Shown here: positions 54,705 through 64,000 of the stretch, piece after piece | Layout: every line of letters starts with the position of its first letter | Position numbering within the stretch: the first letter of the stretch is position 1 | Assembly (NCBI GenBank): GCA_024648695.1 | Contig: JACAVV010000011.1 | Location: 62,001-126,000 of the forward strand | DNA length: 64,000 nucleotides | Reading direction: 5' to 3' | Source: Nitrospina sp. | GTDB lineage: Bacteria > Nitrospinota > Nitrospinia > Nitrospinales > JACRGP01 | Notes under the pieces: model-generated | Seen by the model: the letters and a program-made list of their open reading frames with translations, nothing else | Database searches by the model: none | What the model was told of the DNA's origin: nothing | Made by a program: the position numbers and the translations under genes

Positions 54705-57362
54705 ATGCTTGACTTTGATCCCTCCTCAACCACAGTTATCACCGTAAATTCCCGCCTTTCTCGATGGCTGTTACTCAATTTCCATCAGACTCAAAAAGAT
54801 CAGGGTAAGGTTATATGGGATACTCCTAAAGTAATCCCCTTGACCGCATGGCTGAATCAAGTTAGGAATGATTCCTGGCCCGAACGGCCCATTCTCTCGA
54901 AAGTGCAAGCGATCAAGCTTTGGGAGTCTATCATTCAGAAGGATCCCGAAACACCCCATCAGGAATGGTTGCGTTTGCGAGGAATTGCGGAGGAAGCCAG
55001 CAAGGCGTATAGCCTGATTCAAAATTATCGCATCCCGATAAACTTGTTGGACTCTCATTTTGCCAGCCTCGAAGTTTTGAGTTTTTTGCGCTGGACCCGG
55101 GTATATGAAGCTCAGCTGGAACTCCTGAATGCCTGTGCGCCAGAATGCTTGCTCGAATTGGTTCGGTCCGGAATAGAGGCCAAACGTGTTTCCATTCCCA
55201 AGGCTTTCGTTTTTGCCGGTTTTGATGAGATATTCCCTCAGTTGGAAGAACTCCTGAAAACCTTGAGTGGTCTGGGTTCTAAGGTAAGTTTCTATCCGGA
55301 TAAACCGGAATTAAAATTTGAGCATCCGGATACTCTCACTTTTTCTGAAAACACTCATCTCTATTCTTTCCCGGACCCCCAACAAGAAGTCATTCAATGT
55401 GCCCGCTGGATCCGGAAAGTATTTCAACCTGGGAAAACGGTAGGTGTGGTGGTCAGTGATTTAAATCAGTATCTGGATATTATAATGAAGGAGTTTTCAG
55501 CAGAATTAAAACCCGATTCTGTTTTTCCCTGGTCCGGGCAAGATATGCCCTTCAACATTTCCCTAGGTACCTCCCTTGGACAACAACCGCTCGTTTCTAC
55601 AGCTTTACAATTCTTAAAAGCAGACACCTCTCCGCTTCCACTGATCCTCCTGGGAAACATTTTTAATACCCCACTGATTCAAGAATCTCACAATGAGGAA
55701 ACCGAACGTCTTAAAATTTTAAAGAGATTCAAACGGAACAAACAAATTCAGGTTTCCTGGCAAGAATTGTCTGGGAATATCTTAGAAACCCGTTGCCCAC
55801 AATTATCCGGAATTTTTAATCATTGGAAACAATTCTGCCAAAACACGGATAAATCACTTCCCAGTGAATGGGCCCGAACCATTCACAACTTTTTGCGGGA
55901 TATTGGCTGGCCCGGCAAAGATTGTCCTAACAGTGAGTCCCTTTACCAAATTCAAGAGAGTTTCAAAGAAAACCTCGATTCTCTTTCCTCCCTTGACCAA
56001 ATTATGGGCAAACTATCGCGTAGTGAAGCAGTTCGAATTTTGGAACAATCTATAGAGGATACTGTGTTCCAAGTTAAAAGCCGGGAAACACCCATACAGG
56101 TCGTTGGTTTGCTGGAATCAGCAGGGATGGAGTTTGATCACCTTTGGGTGATGGGTTGCCATTCGGAAGCGCTTCCGGCAATTCCTTCTCCTTCACCCTT
56201 TATTCCTGTTGAAATGCAAAAGCGCTTCCAATTGCCGCACTCCAACAGCCATCGGGAGTTGCAATTTGCCGTTCAAATTGTGCATCGACTTACGAAAGCA
56301 TCTCCTCAAATAATTTTCAGTTATCCCGAGCAGGACCAAACCACGGAACTTCAAGCCAGTTCATTACTTAAAAAGCTCAGCCCGGTGGACCTGAACAATC
56401 CCCTTTCACATCGGTTCCAGGACCAGTTTCCTCCGGAAAATTTGCTGATCGAACTTGAGGAATCAGGAACGATTCCTTTGGATGCCCATGTCCTTGAGAA
56501 TCCTTTTCCAGGGGGATACTCCATTTTGAAAGATCAGTCCGATTGCCCTTTCAGAGCTTTCGCCAAGTATCGATTACGTGTCCCGGACCCCACAATACCC
56601 GAACTCGATTTTGAAAGCGCAGAAAGGGGGACACTGATTCATAAGATCATGGAATATTTTTGGGAACGCGTGAAAAGTAAATCAGGCCTGCTGGAACTAA
56701 AGAATTCTGGAAGGGTAAAGGAAACTGTTAAGTCCTGTATTGATCTAGCCCTTAAGGAGAATTCCTCCGGCATGCTTCCAAAACAGCCTGGTTTTATGGG
56801 TCTGGAGCGCTCCACTTTAATTACCCGAATCATGAATTGGCTGGATGTGGAAGAAAATCAACCAGACTTTACGGTGGTCCATATGGAAAAAAGGGAGATC
56901 CTTGAAATTGGAAATTTAAAGCTGGTAACCCGAGCGGACCGACTGGACCAAAGGGTCAACGGTGAATGGGTACTGATCGATTATAAAACCGGAAACATTC
57001 GGACTACTGACTGGTTTTCCGATCCTTTGCAGGAAACGCAACTTCCGCTTTATGCAATCAAGCTGAATCCTGTCGAGGTGGTAGTGGCCCTTCTCAACCA
57101 GGAAAAACTCGAATGGAAGAAAGTTTTTCACGCGGATATGAAATCGAAAAAAATGAAAGGTTCCCAGGAAAAGGAATTGGACTTTTCAAATACATTGGAT
57201 TATTGGACTGTTCAATTAAATCAACTGGCAGATAATTTTGTCCGCGGAGAACTGAAAATCAATCCTTATAAACCGTACACCTGCAGATATTGCCATATCA
57301 AACCCTTGTGCCGGATCAACGAAATTGAACCGGAAATAGAAGACGAGGATCCCGAATCGTGA
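54705..57362 (+). CDS. AddB-like nuclease of a helicase-nuclease pair
   Basis: The 885-residue protein resembles the AddB-type partner in double-strand-break processing, and is close to the family named probable DNA repair protein (TIGR03623). The N-terminal two-thirds is helicase-like without a readable Walker A. The C-terminal PD-(D/E)XK nuclease has GTLIHKIMEYFWERV, RADRLDQRVNGEWVLIDYKTG and an iron-staple cluster C614, C860-x2-C863-x5-C869. The start could instead be a GTG at 54657. Its stop overlaps the helicase gene by 4 nt. The pair may load RecA. Confidence 0.82.
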   Translation: MLDFDPSSTTVITVNSRLSRWLLLNFHQTQKDQGKVIWDTPKVIPLTAWLNQVRNDSWPERPILSKVQAIKLWESIIQKDPETPHQEWLRLRGIAEEASKAYSLIQNYRIPINLLDSHFASLEVLSFLRWTRVYEAQLELLNACAPECLLELVRSGIEAKRVSIPKAFVFAGFDEIFPQLEELLKTLSGLGSKVSFYPDKPELKFEHPDTLTFSENTHLYSFPDPQQEVIQCARWIRKVFQPGKTVGVVVSDLNQYLDIIMKEFSAELKPDSVFPWSGQDMPFNISLGTSLGQQPLVSTALQFLKADTSPLPLILLGNIFNTPLIQESHNEETERLKILKRFKRNKQIQVSWQELSGNILETRCPQLSGIFNHWKQFCQNTDKSLPSEWARTIHNFLRDIGWPGKDCPNSESLYQIQESFKENLDSLSSLDQIMGKLSRSEAVRILEQSIEDTVFQVKSRETPIQVVGLLESAGMEFDHLWVMGCHSEALPAIPSPSPFIPVEMQKRFQLPHSNSHRELQFAVQIVHRLTKASPQIIFSYPEQDQTTELQASSLLKKLSPVDLNNPLSHRFQDQFPPENLLIELEESGTIPLDAHVLENPFPGGYSILKDQSDCPFRAFAKYRLRVPDPTIPELDFESAERGTLIHKIMEYFWERVKSKSGLLELKNSGRVKETVKSCIDLALKENSSGMLPKQPGFMGLERSTLITRIMNWLDVEENQPDFTVVHMEKREILEIGNLKLVTRADRLDQRVNGEWVLIDYKTGNIRTTDWFSDPLQETQLPLYAIKLNPVEVVVALLNQEKLEWKKVFHADMKSKKMKGSQEKELDFSNTLDYWTVQLNQLADNFVRGELKINPYKPYTCRYCHIKPLCRINEIEPEIEDEDPES

Positions 57363-60300
57363 CGAAACCCATTAAAGATGCTAAAGAGCGCGAAGAGGCG
57401 CTGGATCCCCGGCACTCCTATATTGTGCAGGCTCCTGCGGGATCAGGCAAAACGGAGCTATTGATCCAGAGATTTTTGCGTTTGTTATCCATGGTCGAGC
57501 AACCGGAACAAATTCTGGCCATGACTTTCACCCGAAAAGCGGCAGGTGAAATGAAGGCGCGTATTCAGGAAGCTTTACAATTGGCCAACTCAGGAATAGC
57601 TCCAGAACAGGACTACAAGCAGGTGACTTACCACTGGGCACGGGAAATATTGAAAAGGAATTCAGAGAAGTCCTGGCATCTCCTTGAAAATCCCAATCGT
57701 TTAAAAATCCAGACCATCGATTCCTTTTGCGCCTATTTGCTTGGCCGAATGCCTCTTCTGTCGCAAAGAGGGGGGGCTCTTTCTTTAAATGACAAACCAT
57801 ACAATCTCTATCGGGAATCGGCCCGGCGCTTATTGAAAGAAGTTGAATCTAGTTCCCCTGAAACTGAGGCCATCCGTTCCATTCTGCTTCATCTGGACAA
57901 TGCGAAATCCTCTTTTCTTGAGAAATTGACCGCCTTGTTTGAAAAACGCGATCAATGGATGACTCCATTTTTTAATGATTTTGAGTTGTCGGAAGACACA
58001 CGTACATTTTTTGAAAAGTCTTTAGAGGGGTTGGTTCTATCCAAACTTCAACTGGCCTCCGATTTGGTACCTGAAGAAGAGAAGCGACGGTTCATGGAAG
58101 TGCTACCCTATGCCGGAAGAAATGTTCCTGAAACCGATGAATTGGCCTGCCTGAGCGAAATGAAAGCTTTTCCAGAACCCCAGATTGCGTATTTAAATTA
58201 CTGGCGCGCAATCGCCAACATCGCACTCAAGCAGGATGGAAATTTCAGAAGTACCGTCGATAAACGTAAGGGGTTTCCAGCTAAGTCGGCGGGTGGGAAT
58301 CCAATCAAGAAGGAAGTCTTTTTAAGTATCCTTCACAACCTTTCAACCATTAGCGGCGTATCAGAAGTATTTTATTCATTAAGCATGGCCCCCGATCCAC
58401 AATTTTCAGAATCCGAATGGACCGTTTTAAAATCGATGCTCTCGCTGATGCCCAAAATGGAAAGCATATTGCGCCAGGTGTTTCGGGAACGGGGTTGTAC
58501 CGATTTTAGTGAACTGGCCATTTCTGCCAGATCCGCACTGGGAACCGAGGATAATCCCACCGACTTGATGCTGTATCTGGATTATAAAATCCAGCACATT
58601 TTAATCGACGAATTTCAGGACACCTCATTCAAGCAATGCCAACTCTTTCAACAATTGACCGAGGGCTGGTTGCCGGACGATGGCCGTACCCTTTTCATCG
58701 TTGGAGATCCGATGCAATCGATTTACAGATTCCGCGACGCTGAAGTGGGACTGTTTTTAAAAACCCGGGACATGGGACTAGGCAATATCCATCTCAAATT
58801 CCTTCAGTTAAAAACTAATTTCCGCTCGCAAGAGAAAATCGTCAATTGGGTAAACACATGTTTCCAATCCGTATTCCCGCAAAAAGAAGAACGGGATCTG
58901 GGTGCCATTACCTACTCGAATGCTGATTCCGCCCCTTCCCCCGGCTCATTGGAAGGTGTGCTTTATCATCCCGTACCAGAGGGCGATCATGATTGGGAAA
59001 GCAGAATTGTTTTGGAACAGATTATTAAAATCCGCAAAACGAATCCCCAAGATAGCATTGCCATTTTAGTCCGTTCCCGCAATCATCTTCAGGGCATTGT
59101 TCGTCAATTCAAGGAAAACAACATCGTTTTCAAAGCAGAAGAAATCGATCCGCTGGTTACGCGTCCGGAAATCATGGACCTCGTATCGTTTCTTCGGGCT
59201 TTTTTATCACGGGATGATCGAGTCGCGTGGCTTTCGATACTGCGCGCTCCCTGGTGCGGCCTCAGCCTGGAGGACCTTGCTAAACTGTGCGAAAACTCTG
59301 AAGACGCTTCAATCTGGTCGCTTTTAAATGACTCCCAACGAATTCAACAATTGAGTGAAGAAGGAAAAATCAAATGCAATCGAGTCGTTGAGATAATTGC
59401 AAAGGCCCAAACGGCCCTGTATCAAAGTCCATTAGACCAGGTTTTAAAAGGCTGTTGGCTTGCTCTAGGTGGGCCCGCCTGTATTGACCAGGCACAGCAG
59501 GGAGATGTGGATTTGTTTTTTGATCAGGTGGCCACCGTCGTTCGTGACGACGACCTGGAGGCTCTTTACCGCTTCGACCAAGTTCTTGATAAACTGTTCG
59601 CCAGCCCGACCGTATCCGACCCGAATCCCGTGCAAATCATGACCATGCACAAAGCCAAAGGTCTGGAGTTCGATCATGTATTTTTACCAGGATTGGGAAG
59701 AAAGCCGCGCGGGAATACAAAGCGCCTTGTGTATTGGACTCCTTTTGGAGAGACTCTGCTAATAGCGCCTATTCAGGAAACCGGATCATCAGAATCCAGA
59801 ATTTACGATTTTCTCCAATTATTGGACAAAGAAAAAGAAGCCCACGAAATCGTACGCCTGTTATACGTTTCCACCACCCGTGCGAAAAAACAGCTTCACC
59901 TGTTGGGTGACCTCAAAGAAAAGGAAGGGAAAGCTCCACGACCCCAAAAAGGCACCTTACTGGAAAAGTTATGGCCGTCCATTGGAGAAACCTGGATAGA
60001 CTACTATAGACAATTGGATATCCCGAAAACACCAAACATCCTCAAAAACAAATCAGTCCCGACTACCTTTCAACTTCCCGGCGGATTCGAATTGCCAGGA
60101 TTCCTTTTGGACCTGACAGTAGATGATTCTATTGAATTGCAACTAAATGAGGAGTCAAAGCCAGAATTTATTTGGGCGGGCAATCAAGCACGATGCATTG
60201 GCAATGTCTTGCATCGATGGTTTTGCGACTATGCAGGTAAAGAATTGCCAGAACCAGAGAACCTGCCAAAAGATGAACTAAAGCAAGTTCTTTCATCAGC

Positions 60301-60703
60301 ATTACTGAGCGAAGGCCTGCCAGAATCCCAACTTGTTCAATCTGTTAACAAATGTTTAAAAGCTATTCAAAACGCTTTAGAGGATGACACCGGACGATGG
60401 ATCATGCAAACCCACAAGGACCATCGTTCTGAATATGCCTTGACCCGAATTCAAAACGGGCAGTTCAAGGAACGTGTTATAGACCGTACCTTCATTGATG
60501 AAAATAATGAGCGGTGGATCATCGACTTCAAAACCGGAGAACACCAGGGAGCGAATTTATCACACTTTTTTTCAGAAGAATCGGATCGCTACCGAAATCA
60601 ATTAACGGCTTACAAAGAGCTTTTAAAATTGAAAGGCGAGACAAGGACAATCAGGCTGGCTTTGTATTACCCGATGCATCAAAAGCTGGTTGAGATACAT
60701 TAA
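57359..60703 (+). CDS. AddA-like helicase-nuclease
   Basis: The 1114-residue protein is a UvrD/RecB superfamily-1A helicase. Walker A (APAGSGKT) is at 25-32, and motif Ia (MTFTRKAAGEMKARI), motif II (ILIDEFQDT), motif III (FIVGDPMQSIYRFRDAE) and motif VI (VSTTRAKKQL) are visible. The C-terminal nuclease has RTFIDENNERWIIDFKTG with D1056 and K1058. The start is GTG, overlapping the partner by 4 nt. With that partner it should resect DNA ends, in place of RecBCD. Chi recognition cannot be judged by eye. Confidence 0.9.
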   Translation: MTKPIKDAKEREEALDPRHSYIVQAPAGSGKTELLIQRFLRLLSMVEQPEQILAMTFTRKAAGEMKARIQEALQLANSGIAPEQDYKQVTYHWAREILKRNSEKSWHLLENPNRLKIQTIDSFCAYLLGRMPLLSQRGGALSLNDKPYNLYRESARRLLKEVESSSPETEAIRSILLHLDNAKSSFLEKLTALFEKRDQWMTPFFNDFELSEDTRTFFEKSLEGLVLSKLQLASDLVPEEEKRRFMEVLPYAGRNVPETDELACLSEMKAFPEPQIAYLNYWRAIANIALKQDGNFRSTVDKRKGFPAKSAGGNPIKKEVFLSILHNLSTISGVSEVFYSLSMAPDPQFSESEWTVLKSMLSLMPKMESILRQVFRERGCTDFSELAISARSALGTEDNPTDLMLYLDYKIQHILIDEFQDTSFKQCQLFQQLTEGWLPDDGRTLFIVGDPMQSIYRFRDAEVGLFLKTRDMGLGNIHLKFLQLKTNFRSQEKIVNWVNTCFQSVFPQKEERDLGAITYSNADSAPSPGSLEGVLYHPVPEGDHDWESRIVLEQIIKIRKTNPQDSIAILVRSRNHLQGIVRQFKENNIVFKAEEIDPLVTRPEIMDLVSFLRAFLSRDDRVAWLSILRAPWCGLSLEDLAKLCENSEDASIWSLLNDSQRIQQLSEEGKIKCNRVVEIIAKAQTALYQSPLDQVLKGCWLALGGPACIDQAQQGDVDLFFDQVATVVRDDDLEALYRFDQVLDKLFASPTVSDPNPVQIMTMHKAKGLEFDHVFLPGLGRKPRGNTKRLVYWTPFGETLLIAPIQETGSSESRIYDFLQLLDKEKEAHEIVRLLYVSTTRAKKQLHLLGDLKEKEGKAPRPQKGTLLEKLWPSIGETWIDYYRQLDIPKTPNILKNKSVPTTFQLPGGFELPGFLLDLTVDDSIELQLNEESKPEFIWAGNQARCIGNVLHRWFCDYAGKELPEPENLPKDELKQVLSSALLSEGLPESQLVQSVNKCLKAIQNALEDDTGRWIMQTHKDHRSEYALTRIQNGQFKERVIDRTFIDENNERWIIDFKTGEHQGANLSHFFSEESDRYRNQLTAYKELLKLKGETRTIRLALYYPMHQKLVEIH

Positions 60704-60711
60704 CCCAACAA

Positions 60712-60742
60712 ATCGGATTGCATTAAGATAGATCGGGTTGCA
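60712..60742. repeat. direct repeats with a 20-bp period
   Basis: ATCGGATTGCA (60712-60722) and ATCGGGTTGCA (60732-60742) differ at one base and start 20 bp apart, about two helical turns. The second lies just before an extended -10 box, in the position of an activator or repressor site. Confidence 0.5.
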
Positions 60743-60749
60743 ATTTTTT

Positions 60750-60758
60750 TGTTATAAT
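60750..60758 (+). promoter_or_regulatory. extended -10 promoter in the convergent gap
   Basis: TGTTATAAT is a perfect extended -10 element. No consensus -35 box precedes it; the direct repeats take that place. Transcription would start near 60765 and run into the hairpin and then antisense to clpB. Confidence 0.4.
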
Positions 60759-60775
60759 TTACGGGAAATACGCAG

Positions 60776-60812
60776 GGGCGGGAGAAAAAGGAGGTTGGCA
60801 TTTCTCCCGCCC
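60776..60812. terminator. perfect 12-bp GC-rich hairpin, terminator-like, without T-run
   Basis: GGGCGGGAGAAA (60776-60787) pairs perfectly with TTTCTCCCGCCC (60801-60812) around a 13-nt loop. The loop starts with AAGGAGGT (60788-60795), identical to a full Shine-Dalgarno sequence. Neither strand has a T-tract after the stem, so it is not a canonical intrinsic terminator. It sits between the convergent ends of the helicase and clpB genes and could protect or end either transcript. Confidence 0.5.
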
Positions 60813-60833
60813 GATCGGCACGCAGGTAGGAAA

Positions 60834-63476
60834 TCACGTGCTTGTTTTAAATTCCAGGCTTTCGCCATCTTCATTCAAATCGACAGATATTGAATCACTA
60901 TCTTTAATTTCCTCTTCCAGAATTTTCATGGACAGAGGATCCTGAATAAATTTCTGAATAACCCGTTTCAATGGCCTCGCTCCGAATACCGGATCAAAAC
61001 CTTTTTGTGCAAGCAATTCTTTCGCTCCATCACTCAGGGCCAATGTCATTTTTCGTTCAGTCAGGCGGGAACGCAAATCAGCCAATTGAATGTCGACGAT
61101 TTCCTTGATCCGTTCCTTTGGAAGGTTACGAAAGATCACAATATCGTCAATACGGTTGAGAAACTCGGGACGAAAATAATTCCTCAATTCTGCCCGAACA
61201 CCCTCTTGCACTTTTTCGTATTCGCGCTCCCAGTTTAGAGAAGAGTTTTTATCATCAGGGTTCAGAATTCCCAATTGCATACCTGCATCCTGAATCAATT
61301 TACCGGCGATGTTGGAAGTCATTAAAATCAGGGAATTTTTAAAATCGACCGTTTTGCCCTGGCCATCCGTCAAGCGGCCATCATCTAGAATTTGCAGGAA
61401 CAAATTAAATACGTCCGGATGGGCTTTTTCTATTTCATCGAACAGAACCACGGAATAGGGCTTTCTTCGAATTGATTCGGTGAGGTAACCGCCTTCCTCA
61501 TGCCCGACATATCCTGGAGGCGAGCCGATCAAACGGGCCACACTGTGTTTTTCCATGTACTCGGACATATCGATTCGAATCATTGCCTGCGTATCATCGA
61601 ATAAAAATTCGGCCAAGGTACGCGCCAATTGAGTTTTACCCACACCTGTGGGCCCTAAAAATAGAAAGGATCCAATGGGTCTATCAGGATCTTGCAACCC
61701 CGACCTGGCACGCCGAATGGCATTGGAAACCAACTGCACCGCCTCGTCCTGACCCACCACCTTTTCACGCAGGTGGTCTTCCATTTGAAGCAAACGGAGC
61801 TTATCCGATTGCAACATTTTGTCGACAGGAATACCGGTCCAGCGCGAAACAATAACTGCGATTTCATCTTCACCCACTTCTTCATCTAGAACCTTTTCAC
61901 CCTTTTGCAATTCGGCCAATTTGCTTTGCAGGCCCTGCAGCTCATCATGCAAGCGGGGTAAGGTGCCGTACTTCAACTCGGCGGCTTGTTCCAATTGCCC
62001 TTCCCTCTCGGCTTTTTCGGACAAATTGCGGGTCTGTTCAATTTTTTCCTTTAATGAACGTTTCTCTTCGATGACCTTCTTTTCATTTTTCCATTGAGCG
62101 AGAAACGAATCGCAAACAGATTTCAAGGAATCGATTTCTTCCTCGATACGTTCCAATCGCTTTTTGGAATCTTCGTCGCTTTCTTTAAGCAACGCCTGTT
62201 TTTCAATTTCCAATTGAGTGATTTTACGTTGTTGCTTATCGATAGCCGCTGGCATGGAATCGATTTGCATTCGCAAACTGGAAGCGGCTTCGTCGATTAA
62301 GTCAATGGCCTTGTCCGGCAAAAAGCGGTCCCCAATGTAGCGGTGCGATAGCTTAGCCGCCGCGACAATCGCGGCATCCTGTATGCGAACGCCATGATGT
62401 AATTCATACTTCTCTTTCAAGCCACGTAAAATGGAAACCGTGTCTTCAACCAAAGGCTCGCCTACCTGAACCGGCTGGAATCTCCGTTCTAGCGCGCTGT
62501 CTTTTTCGATATATTTGCGGTATTCCGTTAACGTGGTCGCACCCACACAATGCAGTTCGCCTCGAGCCAACGCAGGTTTCAGCATGTTGGAAGCATCCAT
62601 CGATCCTTCGGCTGCGCCCGCGCCAACCAGAGTATGCAATTCATCGATAAAGAGGATGATCTCCCCTTCGCTCTGATTGATTTCTTTAAGAACCGCTTTC
62701 AGGCGATCTTCAAATTCGCCCCGGTATTTCGTACCCGCCACCAGGGAAGCCAAATCAAGCGCAACAATCCTTTTTTCCTTTAGACCCTCGGGTACATCCT
62801 TATGGACCACCCTTTGGGCCAAACCTTCGACGATAGCAGTTTTACCCACTCCCGGTTCCCCGATGAGCACTGGATTATTTTTGGTGCGCCTGGAAAGCAC
62901 CTGGATCACACGACGAATTTCTGAGTCACGTCCAATCACCGGATCCAGTTTGCCCGCTTGGGCTTTTTGGGTGAGATCGACACAATAACGTTGAAGCACC
63001 TGATATTTGTCTTCCGGATTCTGGTCTGTGATCCTCTGGTTTCCACGAATATCTCTCAAGGCCTTGAGGAGAATATCCCTTTTCAATCCCATGGAATTCA
63101 GCAGTTTTCCAGCTCCCGTTTTGGGAGAGTCTGAAACAGCCAGAAAAAAGTGCTCGGCGCTGATAAATTCATCCTTCATCGCTTGGGCTTCATCAAAGGA
63201 TTTTTCCAGAACCGCTTTACAGTCGGTGGACAAATAGACCTGGTTGCCACCACTGACCTTGGGGAACTGCTCAATGCTCTGCTCCAAAGAATGAGCTAAA
63301 CGTTGAGGTTCAATTCCGGTTTTTTTAAGGATAGGGACAAGGATGCCTTCCTGATCCTCGAGTAAGCTCAGAATCAGGTGTTCGCACTCCAATGCAGAAT
63401 GCTTGCGCTTCTCACACATGGATTGTGCTTGCGACAAGGCCTCTTGTAATTTAATCGTCAACTTATCAAATCTCAT
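60834..63476 (-). CDS. clpB: ATP-dependent disaggregase ClpB
   Basis: ClpB frees aggregated proteins together with DnaK. The 880-residue protein has the N-terminal Clp domain (1-145), first AAA+ with Walker A GEPGVGKT (206-213), the coiled-coil M-domain (about 400-525, [13 protein letters not shown]) and second AAA+ with GPTGVGKT (about 610). [14 protein letters not shown] is the second Walker B. Presence of the M-domain distinguishes it from ClpA/C. GGAGGG lies 7 nt before the ATG. It has no adjacent chaperone genes. Confidence 0.97.
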   Translation of the reverse strand: MRFDKLTIKLQEALSQAQSMCEKRKHSALECEHLILSLLEDQEGILVPILKKTGIEPQRLAHSLEQSIEQFPKVSGGNQVYLSTDCKAVLEKSFDEAQAMKDEFISAEHFFLAVSDSPKTGAGKLLNSMGLKRDILLKALRDIRGNQRITDQNPEDKYQVLQRYCVDLTQKAQAGKLDPVIGRDSEIRRVIQVLSRRTKNNPVLIGEPGVGKTAIVEGLAQRVVHKDVPEGLKEKRIVALDLASLVAGTKYRGEFEDRLKAVLKEINQSEGEIILFIDELHTLVGAGAAEGSMDASNMLKPALARGELHCVGATTLTEYRKYIEKDSALERRFQPVQVGEPLVEDTVSILRGLKEKYELHHGVRIQDAAIVAAAKLSHRYIGDRFLPDKAIDLIDEAASSLRMQIDSMPAAIDKQQRKITQLEIEKQALLKESDEDSKKRLERIEEEIDSLKSVCDSFLAQWKNEKKVIEEKRSLKEKIEQTRNLSEKAEREGQLEQAAELKYGTLPRLHDELQGLQSKLAELQKGEKVLDEEVGEDEIAVIVSRWTGIPVDKMLQSDKLRLLQMEDHLREKVVGQDEAVQLVSNAIRRARSGLQDPDRPIGSFLFLGPTGVGKTQLARTLAEFLFDDTQAMIRIDMSEYMEKHSVARLIGSPPGYVGHEEGGYLTESIRRKPYSVVLFDEIEKAHPDVFNLFLQILDDGRLTDGQGKTVDFKNSLILMTSNIAGKLIQDAGMQLGILNPDDKNSSLNWEREYEKVQEGVRAELRNYFRPEFLNRIDDIVIFRNLPKERIKEIVDIQLADLRSRLTERKMTLALSDGAKELLAQKGFDPVFGARPLKRVIQKFIQDPLSMKILEEEIKDSDSISVDLNEDGESLEFKTST

Positions 63477-63518
63477 AATTCAACCCTCCAAAAAACCAAA
63501 TCTATTGGCTATAGGAGA

Positions 63519-63547
63519 TAAATAAAATGAGATATTCGCCTTGTCAA
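63519..63547 (-). promoter_or_regulatory. candidate promoter of clpB
   Basis: On the minus strand a perfect TTGACA (63542-63547) lies within the palindrome CCTTGACAAGG. A 17-nt spacer leads to TATTTA (63519-63524), a weak -10. A heat-shock sigma-32 reading does not fit because the spacing is too short. Confidence 0.4.
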
Positions 63548-63738
63548 GGTCCCTCAAAACTTTACCCGAGGGTCTTTTGGATAAAAAAGGTAGAAATCAG
63601 GCTTTTCACAAGCCCGAAAGAGGAAGGAAAATGAGTAATAGGCCAGGTTATTAGGAAGGGAATTTAAAGCAAACCTTTAACTTTGATACAGGGGGCAAAG
63701 GAAACCCTCACCCCGAAAAACTGGAAACCTGAAAAAAA

Positions 63739-63915
63739 TTAAACACCCGGATGAAACTCACCGGCTTTTTTACTTAAGGCTTTTACCTTATTTGAAAGGC
63801 TACGGTTTTTCCATTGTAATTGAAACTGGTTCAAAAACCCAAAAAACCATGCCAGGAAAAACCCGGCGATCATGGAAGCGGCGATCACATTAAACAAAGG
63901 AGTTTCAAGACTCAT
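63739..63915 (-). CDS. small single-pass membrane protein
   Basis: The frame, read from the ATG at 63915, gives 58 residues. One hydrophobic helix (about residues 8-27, NVIAASMIAGFFLAWFFGFL) is followed by a basic, polar tail (QWKNRSLSNKVKALSKKAGEF), so the tail should lie in the cytoplasm. TATAAT about 16 nt before the ATG suggests a nearby start of transcription. A longer reading from 63990 has 25 extra residues of less typical composition. The layout resembles LapA-type small membrane proteins, but I do not recognise it. The 260-nt gap towards clpB holds nothing else I can support. Confidence 0.6.
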   Translation of the reverse strand: MSLETPLFNVIAASMIAGFFLAWFFGFLNQFQLQWKNRSLSNKVKALSKKAGEFHPGV

Positions 63916-64000
63916 AAGTTCAATTTTGGTATTATAATAATTTACCTTTACCGCATGCATGTTTTTTACAGAAAAAGAAGCGATCACCATTAAAACCGAA

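Noticed and set aside
60776-60812. Canonical intrinsic terminator
   Set aside because: The stem is perfect but no T-run follows on either strand, so it is reported only as terminator-like.
63519-63547. Sigma-32 heat-shock promoter before clpB
   Set aside because: CTTGAC and TCTCATTT occur but only 10 nt apart, well short of the usual 13-17.

Overview
The window is a stretch of chromosome from a Gram-negative-type bacterium with roughly mid-40s percent GC (estimated by eye), gene-dense and mostly housekeeping. An outer membrane is implied by an MsbA-like exporter, a lipoprotein with a clear lipobox, and an alpha-2-macroglobulin/PBP1C pair. Two features hint at the phylum Nitrospinota or a relative: a universal-stress protein fused to several PCP_red modules, and a lone haem-binding lipoprotein of the ethylbenzene-dehydrogenase gamma type. 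That placement is an inference from gene content and memory, not from a tree. I see no tRNA, rRNA, CRISPR array, insertion sequence or prophage.

Layout. 1-9.5 kb: an unknown acidic protein, a zinc-ribbon methyltransferase, a geranylgeranyl-reductase-type flavoprotein, glnS, a large cNMP/PAS/GGDEF/EAL signalling protein, an eight-helix membrane protein, a YqeG-like HAD phosphatase and small proteins of unknown role. 10-17 kb: xerC-hslV-hslU-argB, then hrcA-grpE-mutM and a truncated haemoglobin; dnaK and dnaJ are not beside grpE. 17-29 kb: a B12-type radical SAM protein, ilvD, an M16 protease with the haem-binding lipoprotein, an SDR, a CbiX-like protein, dnaE and ald. 29-35 kb: an RNI-type leucine-rich-repeat protein, a 38-residue membrane miniprotein, an Ate/Bpt aminoacyl-transferase, a CBS protein, and a minus-strand operon of an MsbA-like ABC exporter with oleA and oleB. 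35-46 kb: the USP/PCP_red fusion with its own promoter and terminator, then alpha-2-macroglobulin and pbpC. 46-54 kb: an ABC1/UbiB-family kinase coupled to a pitrilysin-type M16 protease, an EamA transporter, a VOC protein and two overlapping DUF218 genes. 53-61 kb: moaC-moaD-moaE, then an AddB-like nuclease and an AddA-like helicase-nuclease. 61-64 kb: clpB and a small membrane protein.

Functional themes. Protein quality control is heavily represented (HslVU, HrcA, GrpE, ClpB, two M16 proteases, an N-end-rule transferase). DNA maintenance is covered by XerC, MutM, DnaE and the AddAB-like pair. Envelope and lipid functions are OleAB with its exporter, A2M/PbpC, the DUF218 pair and the flavoprotein. 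The most unusual items are the USP-USP-PCP_red-zinc-ribbon-PCP_red-PCP_red protein, a MoaD whose terminal Gly-Gly is followed by Leu-Ala, oleAB without adjacent oleC/oleD, and an intergenic element at 60.71-60.81 kb with two direct repeats at 20-bp period, an extended -10 box and a perfect 12-bp hairpin with a Shine-Dalgarno sequence in its loop. No single large previously undescribed system is evident.
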